NCBI GenBank assembly: GCA_003557965.1
Contig: PWND01000094.1
Span: 1 to 30,027, forward strand
Source of the DNA: Bacteroidales bacterium
Lineage (GTDB): Bacteria > Bacteroidota > Bacteroidia > Bacteroidales > UBA7960
Length of the DNA: 30,027 nucleotides
Direction of reading: 5' to 3'
The notes beneath the pieces were generated by a model. The model ran no database searches, was not told the DNA's origin, and saw only the letters and a program-made list of their open reading frames with translations. A program made the translations under genes and the position numbers. This document shows, piece after piece, positions 16,181-26,000 of this stretch (position 1 is the stretch's first letter; each line of letters begins with the position of its first letter).

Positions 16181-17446
16181 ATGAGTATCATAAGAATAAA
16201 TATTGCAGCAATACTTATTTTTTTTTCAGGTTCATTATATTCCTGCAGCAGCAAGAATATTGCAAGTGAAAAAACAGAAAAAACAAATGATGAAAAACAA
16301 GAGTTAATTATGCAAAAAAATCCGGGCCAGAGAAACAACTTATTTTCTTTTGATTTAATGAAAATGCTAAATATGAGTGAAAACAATACTGTTATATCTC
16401 CGTTTAGCATTAATACTGCATTAGCCATGACTTATGCAGGCGCACGCGAGCAAACAATGAGTCAAATTTCTGAAGTAATGTATTACCTGCTTGACCATGA
16501 AAAATTTCATCCTGAATTTAAGAGTTATTCTGACGCAATAAAATCGTTATCAACAAAAAATGCTGGTTTTGAGATTGCAAATGCGATATATGCTCAAGAG
16601 GATTATACGTTTTTACAGGAGTTTTTTGATATAGTTATTGAAAATTATGGCTCAATACTGGAGTATGTAGATTTTAATAAGGGCGACAGGGAAGCAATCA
16701 GGCAGGACATTAACGAATGGGTTGAAAAGCAAACTAATAACAAAATAAAAGAGCTTATAAAGCCAACAGTTTTAACGGAAGACACAAGGATGGTATTGAT
16801 TAATGCAATATACTTTCTTGCTGAGTGGGCTAAAGAGTTTGATAAAGACAAGTCTTATGAAGATAATTTTTTCAAAACCAAGGAAGATTTATCAACAGCT
16901 AACTTTATGAAAGCTTCTGACAATTTTCTCTATTATAGTGATGAACATTGCTCGGCAATATCAATCCCTTATAATGAGAATAATTTTTCAATGTTAGTAG
17001 TACTACCGGAAAAAAGCAATAACCTCAATTCCTTTATTAAGTCATTTAACAATAAATATTACGAAAATATTATTGCCGGGTTAAGTAAACAAGAAGTTGA
17101 GTTGCATTTACCCAGCTTCAAAATAAAAACTGACACGGAGTTGCAGCAAATACTATCAAATATGGGCATGCCGCTTGCTTTTTCTGACAGGGCAGATTTT
17201 TCGGGTATGACAGGCAAAAAAGACTTAAAAATTGACAGGGTTATTCATCAGGCATATATAGAAGTTGATGAAAAAGGGACTGAAGCAGCAGCTGCCACAG
17301 CAGTTGTAATGATAAGAAAAACTGCTATTATGGAACCTGAAGAAAAAATAATTTTTAAAGCAAACCGGCCATTTCTATTTTTCATAAAAGACACAAATAA
17401 AAACTCGGTAATTTTTATGGGAAGTGTAATTGACCCGTCAATTTAA
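16181..17446 (+). CDS. Serpin-family protease inhibitor, lipoprotein
   Basis: A 421-residue protein from the ATG at 16181. I prefer this start because it gives a lipoprotein signal: MSIIRIN, a hydrophobic run, and lipobox LYSC with C22. The mature part is a full serpin: SPFSINTALAMTYAGA near the start, VLINAIYFLAEWAKEF (the NAxYF shutter motif), and the C-terminal FKANRPFLFFI. The reactive loop hinge EKGTEAAAATAVVM has the small residues (P15 Gly, P14 Thr, P12-P9 Ala) needed for loop insertion, so it should be inhibitory. With standard 17-residue spacing P1 is the Lys of IRKTA, suggesting trypsin-like targets. Serpins trap serine or cysteine proteases; here it would be membrane-bound in the periplasm or on the surface. 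Confidence 0.9.
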   Translation: MSIIRINIAAILIFFSGSLYSCSSKNIASEKTEKTNDEKQELIMQKNPGQRNNLFSFDLMKMLNMSENNTVISPFSINTALAMTYAGAREQTMSQISEVMYYLLDHEKFHPEFKSYSDAIKSLSTKNAGFEIANAIYAQEDYTFLQEFFDIVIENYGSILEYVDFNKGDREAIRQDINEWVEKQTNNKIKELIKPTVLTEDTRMVLINAIYFLAEWAKEFDKDKSYEDNFFKTKEDLSTANFMKASDNFLYYSDEHCSAISIPYNENNFSMLVVLPEKSNNLNSFIKSFNNKYYENIIAGLSKQEVELHLPSFKIKTDTELQQILSNMGMPLAFSDRADFSGMTGKKDLKIDRVIHQAYIEVDEKGTEAAAATAVVMIRKTAIMEPEEKIIFKANRPFLFFIKDTNKNSVIFMGSVIDPSI

Positions 17447-17470
17447 GCTTAAAAATAATTCTGGGAAAAT

Positions 17471-17872
17471 TTACTCAAATCCTTCTTCTTTAAAATAAGA
17501 TATAAGCAGTTCAAGGTTTGTATCAAATATTTGACACAAGTTTTGTGTGTTAGAAAAATCACTTTCTTTGTGGCATGCATCAATATGTGAAAGCAACTGA
17601 TAAAACCTTGAAGCCCCTATTGTTCCGGTTAAGCCTTTAAGTGTGTGCACTGATCTTGAGAGCTTATCAATATCATTACTTTCAATATGGGCTTTAATTT
17701 CTTCAATTATTTCGTGGCTCTCTTCAATAAAAGAGTCCAGAATTTCCTTTAGTAGTTCAGGCCTATTTCTTGTTTGCTGGCGGAGGGTTTCCATGTTTTT
17801 TGGATTAAAAACAGGGAATGTTGAAAAATCCGGTATTGTGTAACTTTCTTTTGTCATAATTATTTTACCCAT
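17471..17872 (-). CDS. HPt phosphotransfer protein
   Basis: A small protein (133 residues from the ATG at 17872, 128 from the ATG at 17857). It is a single HPt four-helix domain: helix LLKEILDSFIEESHEIIEEI, then the phospho-accepting motif SVHTLKGLTGTIGA (H76 counting from the first ATG). HPt proteins carry phosphate between REC domains and a final response regulator. The gene overlaps the 3' end of the large hybrid kinase by 13 bases if the first ATG is used; the second ATG lies 2 bases after the kinase stop. Either way translation is probably coupled, so the two almost surely work together. No ribosome-binding site decides between the starts. Confidence 0.9.
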   Translation of the reverse strand: MGKIIMTKESYTIPDFSTFPVFNPKNMETLRQQTRNRPELLKEILDSFIEESHEIIEEIKAHIESNDIDKLSRSVHTLKGLTGTIGASRFYQLLSHIDACHKESDFSNTQNLCQIFDTNLELLISYFKEEGFE

Positions 17873-20800
17873 TTTAATATTTTTTTATACAGGTCTTCGC
17901 TTCTAACAGGTTTAGATATATAATCGTCCATTCCTTCGCTAATATATTTTTCAGCATCACCTTCAAGCGCATTAGCACTTAAGGCAATAATCGGCGGTAT
18001 GTCTCTGAATTTTTTTCTTATTTGCTTATTTGCGGTAACGCCATCCATCACAGGCATTTGAATATCCATAATAATCAAATCAAATGTGCTGTTTTCCATT
18101 TCCTTCATTGCCTGAAGCCCGTTATAGGCAAGCTTAACCCTGCAACCTGCATTTTCAAGCATCATTTTAATAATTTTCTGATTTATGGCTTTATCTTCAA
18201 CAAGCAAAACATCTATATCCAGGTTCAGTTTTTCAGTAGGTTTTTCTGTTTTCTCTTTTTCAGCCTTTACTTTTTCCGCTTTTTTAGTTTTAAATGTAAA
18301 GTAGAAAGTAGCCCCTTTTCCCTCTTCGTTGTTTTTAACACCAATTTCTCCTCCCATAAGCTCTACAATACTTCTGCATATTGACAAGCCTAAGCCTGTA
18401 CCTTCATGTGCTCTTTTTAATGAAGTATCTATTTGAGAAAAAGGCTGAAATAATTTATTCATATACTCTTTAGCAATTCCTATTCCTGTATCGCTAACTT
18501 CAACATATAACTCCAGTTCATCATCAACTGTGCTTTTTTGTTCAATAAGAAGCTTTACGCTTCCTTCCGGGGTAAACTTAACTGCATTTGAAATAAGATT
18601 CGTAATAACTTGCAGCAACCTGTTTTCGTCAGCATTTAAAAATTCAGGAACATTATCTTTAATATCAATATCAAATCTCAGTACTTTATGTTTTGTCAAA
18701 GCAGAAAACAAACCTTTAACTTTATCAATCATTTCATCCAAGCTAAAGTTAACAGGCTTAAGAGTAAGTTTTCCTGCTTCAATTTTAGAAAGGTCTAATA
18801 CATCATTAATAATGTTTAGCAAGCTTTCTGACGAGTGCTTGATTGTTTGAGCATAGTCATATTGCTCCTTGCTTAGGTCAGTTTTTAGGAGAAATTCAAT
18901 CATCCCTAATATGCCATTCATTGGTGTGCGCATTTCGTGGCTCATATTAGCTAAAAACTGTTGCTTCATTTCAGAAGTTTTTACAGCTATTTCTATGTTA
19001 TTTTTAAGTTCCTGATTTATTACCTGTTCAGTAACATCCTGCACTGTGCCAATTAGTTGACTGGGTTTTAGTTTTTCATTATAGGTAATTTTCGCTGTAG
19101 ATCTTATGTGTTTAATTTCTCCATTATAGTCAATAATTCTGTATGATGTGTTTATCTCATTAAAATTGCCACTATAAATCTTGTTCATCAGGCCTAATAC
19201 TTCCGGCCTGTCATCAGGGTGGATTATGTTTTTAAAAGCTTCATCATCAAATAATACTCTTTTTTCGGGCATTACCCCCATAATTTCAAAGTATGAGTCA
19301 GAAAATGTCTTTTTATTATTTACTAAATCCCATTCCCAGTTTCCAATTTTAGCAATTTTCTGTGCCTGGAATAGTTTTTCATGGCTCTCGCTAAGGGCTA
19401 ATTCCATATTTTTGGCTTCCATTACCTGTGCTAATTTTTCAGCAATACTTTTTATAAGTATTTTTTCACTAAACTGAAAGGCATCTTTATTTACAGCTGG
19501 TTTTTCTTCAAGGTAGCCAACTTTTATATGTCCAAGCTTTTTCTTATGAATCTTCACAGGCGTTAAGTAAGTCCAGTTTGTGTCTTTATAATTATCAGAC
19601 CTGTAAACTTCCTCACCAAATACAATTTCAACAAAAACATCATGAGAATATTTTAAGCCATTGGGAATAATATCCAAAGATTTTTTCAATATTTCTTCAA
19701 AAGTTATTCCGGGAACACTTGTTAAGTCTGAAACGTCAAACAAGCAGTTGATTTGCTTAATTTTTTGATTAAGGTTTGATGTTGCTTCCTGAAGCTGATA
19801 GTTTGATTTCTTTGCATCAGTCACATCCATCAAAACCATAACAGTTCCATTAAATTTTTTGTTTTCATCAATAAGAGGCGATACACTGAAGTGCCCCCAA
19901 AACTCCTCACCACCTTCATTTCTCAGCTGTATTTCAAACTGGTCGGAAACACCTATTTTTCTTAATTCAAAGCTATCTGTGTAAATTTTTAAATCTTCTT
20001 TAGTAATAATAAAATTTTGAATTGACTTATGAATAAGCTTATCAAATTCAGCCCCTAAAGTTTCGCAAGCTTTATCATTTGCAAACAATATTAAATCATT
20101 TTCATCAGTCATTATCAAACCTTCATTCATTGTTTTAATCAGCTTGCTGTATCTTTCTTCACTTTGTTTTAGTGCTGAAGAAAAATTTTCTTTTTCACGA
20201 AGTGATTTTTGCAATAGCGAAATATATGCCTTTTTACTTCTGTTGCTTCTGTAGTACATTATAAGAAAACCACTTAGAAGCAGCACAACACTTATTGAAA
20301 AGAAATAAATTATAGTATTTCTTTGTTTTAGCCTTTGGTATAAAGTGTTTATTTGCTTGGTTTCTTCTTTTCGCGCTTCAAGCAAACTAGCTTGACCGTG
20401 AAGGTTTTTGTTATTTAGTTCATTACTTATCCTGATATATGTGTGGAAGTCATCATTAAACTGCTCGTATCTTCCCATTTTATAGTTTAGCCTTGCCCTG
20501 TCGTAAAAGTTATTTATCAGCATGGATTTTAGCCCTACATTATTGGCAATGAGCATGCTTTCATTCAGCAATTGCTCTGCCTTTTCATAGTTTTCCAGTT
20601 CCATATAAGTTAACCCCTTATTTCTTATTACAAGGGAATATAAAGGGATATTATAAAAGACTGTAAGAATGCTGTCAGATTTTCTGTAGAAGTTTAATGC
20701 CTCATCAAGCTTGTTTGTATGCCTGTAAATATTGCCAATATTATTATAAAGTATTGCCTGACTGTGAACATCATTTGTCTTTTTTGCCATAGATAAAGAT

Positions 20801-21468
20801 CGGTTATAAAAAGACAATGCCATTTCATAATTTTGTTCAATAATATTAAGAGTGCCGATATTGTTAAACAATCTAATTGTTATATCGTGAAAATCATTAG
20901 GAAGTGAAATATTTAAGGACGCGTCATAATACTCTCTTGCTTTATTTATTTCATCAAGATTTCTGTATAACATCCCCAGGTGAGTAAGCGAACTTGATAT
21001 ACCATAAACATAGTTGTGTTTTTCGGAAATATTAAGAGCTTCATGCAAATACTCAAATGATAAATAGTAGATTCCCCTCTGCCTTAAGAGGTTTCCTAGT
21101 TTTCTTTTAATATGAGCTGCCATTTCAGGATGCTCTTTCGGGTCAATTAAACTGTCGAGGTTTTTGTATAACTCTTCAGCCTCATAATATTTTCCCATCA
21201 GCATTTTTAGCTCTGCTAAATTGTCATACGACTCTGTAATATAATTTGGGTCACCTGTATTTTCAGAAATTTTTACAGCATTAACTGCAAAGGCATGTCT
21301 TTCATCTATGCTGAAATTAAGATAATCGTTTGACTTTCTTATCAGTTCATAAAAACTTTCAGGAATACTATCATTGCTGTAGGTATATTTTACGTTAATA
21401 CTTACACAACATAAGAAAAGAATAATGGCCAATAAAATCCTGTTTCTAAAAAGGCAACCCATTTCCAA
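17860..21468 (-). CDS. TPR-PAS hybrid sensor histidine kinase
   Basis: A 1202-residue protein. In order: signal anchor (about 8-28), at least six TPR-like helical repeats (about 45-375; motifs such as ALNFYRKSDSIL and YNNIGNIYRHT), a membrane helix (about 385-407), PAS (about 435-555), a GAF-like segment (about 575-690), a second PAS with the IHPDDR motif (about 710-830), HisKA with H844 in ANMSHEMRTPMNG, HATPase_c (G1 DTGIGIA, G2 GTGLGLSI), and a C-terminal REC with D1135 in LIIMDIQMPVMDG. The TPRs would face the periplasm and bind a protein or peptide; the signal is unknown. Phosphate should flow H844 to D1135 to the HPt protein encoded by the overlapping gene. The ATG at 21468 or the one two codons later are equally possible starts. 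Confidence 0.93.
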   Translation of the reverse strand: MEMGCLFRNRILLAIILFLCCVSINVKYTYSNDSIPESFYELIRKSNDYLNFSIDERHAFAVNAVKISENTGDPNYITESYDNLAELKMLMGKYYEAEELYKNLDSLIDPKEHPEMAAHIKRKLGNLLRQRGIYYLSFEYLHEALNISEKHNYVYGISSSLTHLGMLYRNLDEINKAREYYDASLNISLPNDFHDITIRLFNNIGTLNIIEQNYEMALSFYNRSLSMAKKTNDVHSQAILYNNIGNIYRHTNKLDEALNFYRKSDSILTVFYNIPLYSLVIRNKGLTYMELENYEKAEQLLNESMLIANNVGLKSMLINNFYDRARLNYKMGRYEQFNDDFHTYIRISNELNNKNLHGQASLLEARKEETKQINTLYQRLKQRNTIIYFFSISVVLLLSGFLIMYYRSNRSKKAYISLLQKSLREKENFSSALKQSEERYSKLIKTMNEGLIMTDENDLILFANDKACETLGAEFDKLIHKSIQNFIITKEDLKIYTDSFELRKIGVSDQFEIQLRNEGGEEFWGHFSVSPLIDENKKFNGTVMVLMDVTDAKKSNYQLQEATSNLNQKIKQINCLFDVSDLTSVPGITFEEILKKSLDIIPNGLKYSHDVFVEIVFGEEVYRSDNYKDTNWTYLTPVKIHKKKLGHIKVGYLEEKPAVNKDAFQFSEKILIKSIAEKLAQVMEAKNMELALSESHEKLFQAQKIAKIGNWEWDLVNNKKTFSDSYFEIMGVMPEKRVLFDDEAFKNIIHPDDRPEVLGLMNKIYSGNFNEINTSYRIIDYNGEIKHIRSTAKITYNEKLKPSQLIGTVQDVTEQVINQELKNNIEIAVKTSEMKQQFLANMSHEMRTPMNGILGMIEFLLKTDLSKEQYDYAQTIKHSSESLLNIINDVLDLSKIEAGKLTLKPVNFSLDEMIDKVKGLFSALTKHKVLRFDIDIKDNVPEFLNADENRLLQVITNLISNAVKFTPEGSVKLLIEQKSTVDDELELYVEVSDTGIGIAKEYMNKLFQPFSQIDTSLKRAHEGTGLGLSICRSIVELMGGEIGVKNNEEGKGATFYFTFKTKKAEKVKAEKEKTEKPTEKLNLDIDVLLVEDKAINQKIIKMMLENAGCRVKLAYNGLQAMKEMENSTFDLIIMDIQMPVMDGVTANKQIRKKFRDIPPIIALSANALEGDAEKYISEGMDDYISKPVRSEDLYKKILKWVK

Positions 21469-21692
21469 TAATTTTACAAAAAAACATTCTGCAATCAGTA
21501 AGAGATAGCTTCATTAAAGTTTATATAGTATAACCCCACATTAAAATCGAATTTAATTTCCCTTACTAACCTGCATACCATTTAATTAAGTCAGCACTTT
21601 GCCTTTAGTGGATTAGCTAACAAAAGGCATTCACTTTGCCGAAATAAAAAACATTATAAAAGTACAAAAAACTATAAACAAATTAATAAAAA

Positions 21693-22631
21693 TTAATAAA
21701 GCTTTGCTCTTTTTACCAAAAAAGAAAAAAGGATTTTATCAAAGCTTTCATTGATATCAGCTTCAACGAAGTCAATCCTGTACTGCAGGCATTTTAGCCT
21801 AAGTTCTTTGAAGTAGTCGGTAATGATGTGTTGGTATCTGTTTTTAACCTGTGCGGGATTTAATTTTACATTTTGGCCGGTTTCCATATCAATAAATCTT
21901 AGCGGCCTGTTCTTATAATCAAATTCCAGTTCTTTTTTCTTATCAAATACATGAAAAAGTATTACTTCATGCTTGTTATGTTTTAGGTGCTTTAAAGCCG
22001 AAAACACTTCATCAGGGTTATCAGAATTAATAAGCATATCACTAAATACAATAATTAAAGACCGCTTATGTATGCTTTCAGCAAGCAAGTGGAGGCTTTC
22101 GGCTGTAGATGTTTGTTTATTAAGTGCCTGGGTTTCTTTTTTAATTATTCTTTCCAGCTCAGCAAATAAAATTCTTTGGTGTACGATATTGGATCTTGCC
22201 TTATAATGTGATTCTATTTTATTGGAAAACAGGCTAAGGCCAACAGCATCTCTTTGTTTCCTGAGCAAATATATCAGTGATGCTGCAGCCATTACCGAAA
22301 ACTCAAGTTTGCTGAGGTTTTTATCAGATTTATCATACGAAGGGAAGTACATAGAAGAAGAATTGTCAATTATTAATTGACATCTAAGGTTAGTTTCTTC
22401 TTCAAAACGCTTAACAAAGAGTTTTTCTGAGCGTGCATAAAGCTTCCAGTCAATATGCCTAGTAGATTCGCCGGGGTTATAAATTTTGTGTTCGGCAAAT
22501 TCAACAGAAAATCCGTGAAAAGGGCTTTTATGCAATCCGGTAATAAAACCTTCAACAACTTGCCTTGCAAGCAGCTCAAGATTTTCAAATTTTTTAAAAA
22601 CCGGCTTATTAAACTTTTGGCCGTTCATCAA
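21693..22631 (-). CDS. DUF58-family protein (von Willebrand A-like)
   Basis: A 312-residue cytoplasmic protein with the DUF58 signature EHKIYNPGESTRHIDWKLYARSEKL split here as EHKIYNPGES (47-56) and HIDWKLYARS (59-68), followed by a VWA-like domain with a metal-site motif DNSSS (D89-S93). DUF58 proteins are usually encoded next to a MoxR AAA+ ATPase and batA/batB genes; none of these is in the window. Here it follows trxA by 30 bases and dnaE lies upstream, an order I recall from several Bacteroidota. Function in the cell is poorly known; a role with MoxR-type chaperones is the usual proposal. The start could be either of two adjacent ATGs. Confidence 0.88.
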   Translation of the reverse strand: MMNGQKFNKPVFKKFENLELLARQVVEGFITGLHKSPFHGFSVEFAEHKIYNPGESTRHIDWKLYARSEKLFVKRFEEETNLRCQLIIDNSSSMYFPSYDKSDKNLSKLEFSVMAAASLIYLLRKQRDAVGLSLFSNKIESHYKARSNIVHQRILFAELERIIKKETQALNKQTSTAESLHLLAESIHKRSLIIVFSDMLINSDNPDEVFSALKHLKHNKHEVILFHVFDKKKELEFDYKNRPLRFIDMETGQNVKLNPAQVKNRYQHIITDYFKELRLKCLQYRIDFVEADINESFDKILFSFLVKRAKLY

Positions 22632-22661
22632 TATTATATAATCCTATCTTTTTTTTAAAAT

Positions 22662-22979
22662 CTATAGTAATGAGTCAATTTTTTCAGTCAGTACATTTTT
22701 TGGCACAGCACCAACTTGTTTATCAGCAATTTCGCCATTTTTAAAAAACAATATTGTAGGAATATTTCTGATTCCATATTTTGACGCCACTTCCGGGTTA
22801 GAGTCAACATCAAGTTTTCCAATAACAGCTTTGCCTTCGTATTCTTTTGATATTTCTTCAACGATTGGAGCAACCATACGGCAAGGGCCACACCATTCTG
22901 CCCAAAAATCTACCAAAACGGGCTTATCTGATTTAATAACTTTTTCTTCAAAGTTTGCATCTGTTAGTTCAATTGCCAT
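22662..22979 (-). CDS. trxA: Thioredoxin
   Basis: A 105-residue single-domain thioredoxin with active site WCGPC (C30/C33), cis-Pro loop GIRNIPTILFF and the typical C-terminal GAVPKNVLTEKI. It is a cytoplasmic protein-disulfide reductant, recharged by TrxB (gene at 11322-12254). There is no signal peptide. It starts 97 bases after the dnaE stop, with its own -7 box at 23026-23033, and is followed after 30 bases by the DUF58 gene, so trxA and DUF58 are probably cotranscribed. Confidence 0.96.
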   Translation of the reverse strand: MAIELTDANFEEKVIKSDKPVLVDFWAEWCGPCRMVAPIVEEISKEYEGKAVIGKLDVDSNPEVASKYGIRNIPTILFFKNGEIADKQVGAVPKNVLTEKIDSLL

Positions 22980-23025
22980 GTCATTAATAGTTTTAGTTAG
23001 TAATTTAAATTTTTAAAAATTTTTA

Positions 23026-23033
23026 CAAACCTA
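23026..23033 (-). promoter_or_regulatory. -7 box for trxA
   Basis: TAGGTTTG on the minus strand, an exact TAnnTTTG, in the 97-base gap after dnaE. The start point would be near 23019, giving a leader of about 40 bases. No clear -33 TTG was found. Confidence 0.45.
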
Positions 23034-23076
23034 ATAGTTTTTTAATAAACTATAAAAATATGATTTTTGTTTAATA

Positions 23077-26000
23077 CTAATTTAACTTATAATCAATTTC
23101 TATATTTTTTGTCAAGTTAGTTAAAAATTCAAAAGGTTCAACTTTCATTGATTTAGATTCAAACAATATTTTGTTTTTTACTTCATTATCAATAACTTGA
23201 ATCTTTAATTTAGCCTTACCTTTATATTTTTCCGAATATTCTTTTATTAAGTCAATTGTTTTTTCATTAATAATTTCAAGAGGTATTGATAAGGTAACGT
23301 TGTTTGAAGATTTTTCACCAAGGTCACTTAAAAGCCCAATATGATTAACCCTGGGTTCTATCTCGTTGGTTCTGTTATTCTTCCTCATCACAGCTTTTAT
23401 GTAAACTGAGTTATCTTTAACTAAAAGGTGTTTAAACTTTAAATAGTTCTCAGCAAATAGGAAAAACTGATAACTATCTCTATAGTCTTCAATTGTAAAA
23501 AGGCCATAAGGATTTCCTGTTTTGTTAGAGATTTTATGTTTGGCATCTGTAATAATTCCTGCAATTATAATTTCACTTTTGTTGTTATTAGGAGCTCTTT
23601 TCAGTTGATCAAGAGTAGCACTGCTAAAAGCATTAATTTTAATCCTGTAATTATCTAATGGGTGCCCTGAAATATACATTCCTGTAACAAGTTTTTCTTT
23701 TTTAAGTGTTTCAAGTTTTGACCAATGTGGGCAATCAGGTAGCTCCGGGTCAGGGACAACTATATCTTCAGAGCCTTCAAAGAGGTTCATTTGTGAAGTA
23801 TTTTCAAGATTATTAATAATGTTTGCATGTTTTATAATCTTATCAATAAAGTTTGATTCTCCGTTATCATCAGAGAAAAAGAACTGCGCCCTGTGGGTTT
23901 CCAGGCAGTCAAAAGCTCCACTCAGAGCCAATGCTTCAATTGTTTTTTTATTAACCATTCGAATATTTACCCGGGTAATAAAGTCAAATATGCTTTTATA
24001 ATTTCCATTAATATTTCTTTCTTCAACAATATTTTCTACTGCGGCTTCACCAACACCTTTAATTGCTCCTAACCCGAACCTTATTTCACCATTTTCATTT
24101 ACGTTAAAGGTGAAAGTGCTTTCGTTGATATCGGGGCATAAAACTGGAATATTTTGCCTGTTACATTCTTCCATGTAGAATGTTATTTTTGAAATATCAC
24201 TAAAGTTGTGTGACAAAACTGAAGCCATAAACTCAGGCTTGTAATGTGCTTTCAGGTAAGCTGTACGATAAGCCAGAACAGAGTATGCAGCAGAGTGAGA
24301 ACGATTAAAGCCATACTCTCCAAACTTTGCCATAATGTCAAATATTTCTTCTGCCTTATTTTTCTCAACACCTTTTTCAATTGCTCCGTTTACAAAAACA
24401 TCTTTTTGCTTTGCCATTTCAGAAGTAATTTTTTTACCCATTGCTCTTCTGAGTATGTCTGCAGCAGCTAACGAGTACCCACCAAGGATTTGTGCAGCCT
24501 TCATTATTTGCTCCTGATACACCATAATTCCATAGGTAGGTTTCAGAATATCCTCAAGCCATGGGTGCAAAAATTTAGGTTTTTCAAGGCCATGCTTACA
24601 CTTAATATAAGTAGGGATATAATCCATTGGGCCGGGCCTGTAGAGAGCATTCATAGCAATGAGGTCTTCAATGTTGGTGGGCTTTAATTCCATTAAGCAA
24701 TTTCTCATGTTTTTTGATTCAAACTGGAATGTCCCAATTGTTTCCCCTGCCTGATATAATTCATAAGTTTTTTCATCATCAAGGGGAATATTGTCAACAT
24801 CTACCTCGATATTGTGCCTTTGTTTTATGTTTTTGACTGCATCTTTAATTATTGACAAAGTTTTTAAACCTAAAAAGTCCATTTTCAACATGCCAACATC
24901 TTCGGCATCTTTGCCATTATACTGGGTAACCGGCAAGTCTGATTCTTTTTGTTTGCTCAACGGCAGGCAGTCTTCCAGGTCTTTAGGGCCAATAATTACA
25001 CCGCAGGCATGAACACCGGGGTGGCTGTTTGTTCCTTCAAGGCTTTGCGCATATTTTAACGTATCCTTTACTAAAGGTTCTCCATCTTTCAGAGCAAGTT
25101 TTAATTCAGGCACTTCCTTGTATGCATTATCAAGATTAGGATTTTTTTCGGGAACAAGTTTTGCAAGCACATCAGCCTCGTTAAGCGGGAGCTTCAGCAC
25201 CCTGGCAACATTCCTGATAGATGAGCGGGCTGCCATAGTTCCGAAAGTAACTATCTGGGCTACTTTTTCCCGGCCATATTTATTTATAACGTACTCTATT
25301 ACCTTTTCGCGGCCATCATCATCAAAGTCAATATCAATATCCGGCATTGATATTCTTTCCGGGTTAAGAAACCTTTCAAACAGTAAATTATATTTAATCG
25401 GGTCAATATCTGTTATCCCTGTGCAGTATGCAATAATTGAACCTGCAGCACTTCCCCGTCCGGGGCCTACCGAAACATCCATTTTCTTTGCTTCATTTAT
25501 AAAATCCTGAACTATCAGAAAATATCCCGCAAATCCCATATCTTTTATTACACCGAGCTCTAACTCTATACGCTCTTTTATTTCTTCGGTTATTTCTTCA
25601 TAAAGCTTCTCTGCGCCTTGATATGTTAAATGTGCCAAATATTCATCCTCACTTTTAAAGCCTTCAGGCAGAGGAAAGTTTGGCAGCAAAATCGTTTTCG
25701 TAGTAATTTCATAGTCCTCAATTTTTTCAGCAATTTCTTTGGTGGTTGCAATTGCCTCAGGAACATCTTTAAATAACCCGGCCATTTCATCAGAGCTTTT
25801 CAGATACTCATTTCCTGTATATTTCATTCTATCTGCATCATCATAGTCTTTATTTGTTTGCAAACAAATAAGAATATCATGAGCTTTGGCATCTTCTGCA
25901 CATACATAGTGAACATCATTTGTGGCAACAAGCTTTACATTGCTTTCTTTGGCAAGCCTGATAATTTCCGGATTTACCTCATCCTGGTCTTTCATGCCAT

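Noticed and set aside
18022..18384. A 120-codon plus-strand frame opposite the hybrid kinase
   Set aside because: It is antisense to the REC domain and rich in Phe/Cys/His, a typical shadow of a coding strand.
25118..25510. A 130-codon plus-strand open frame inside dnaE
   Set aside because: It is antisense to the highly conserved polymerase palm region; its Ser-rich composition is what antisense reading of this code gives.
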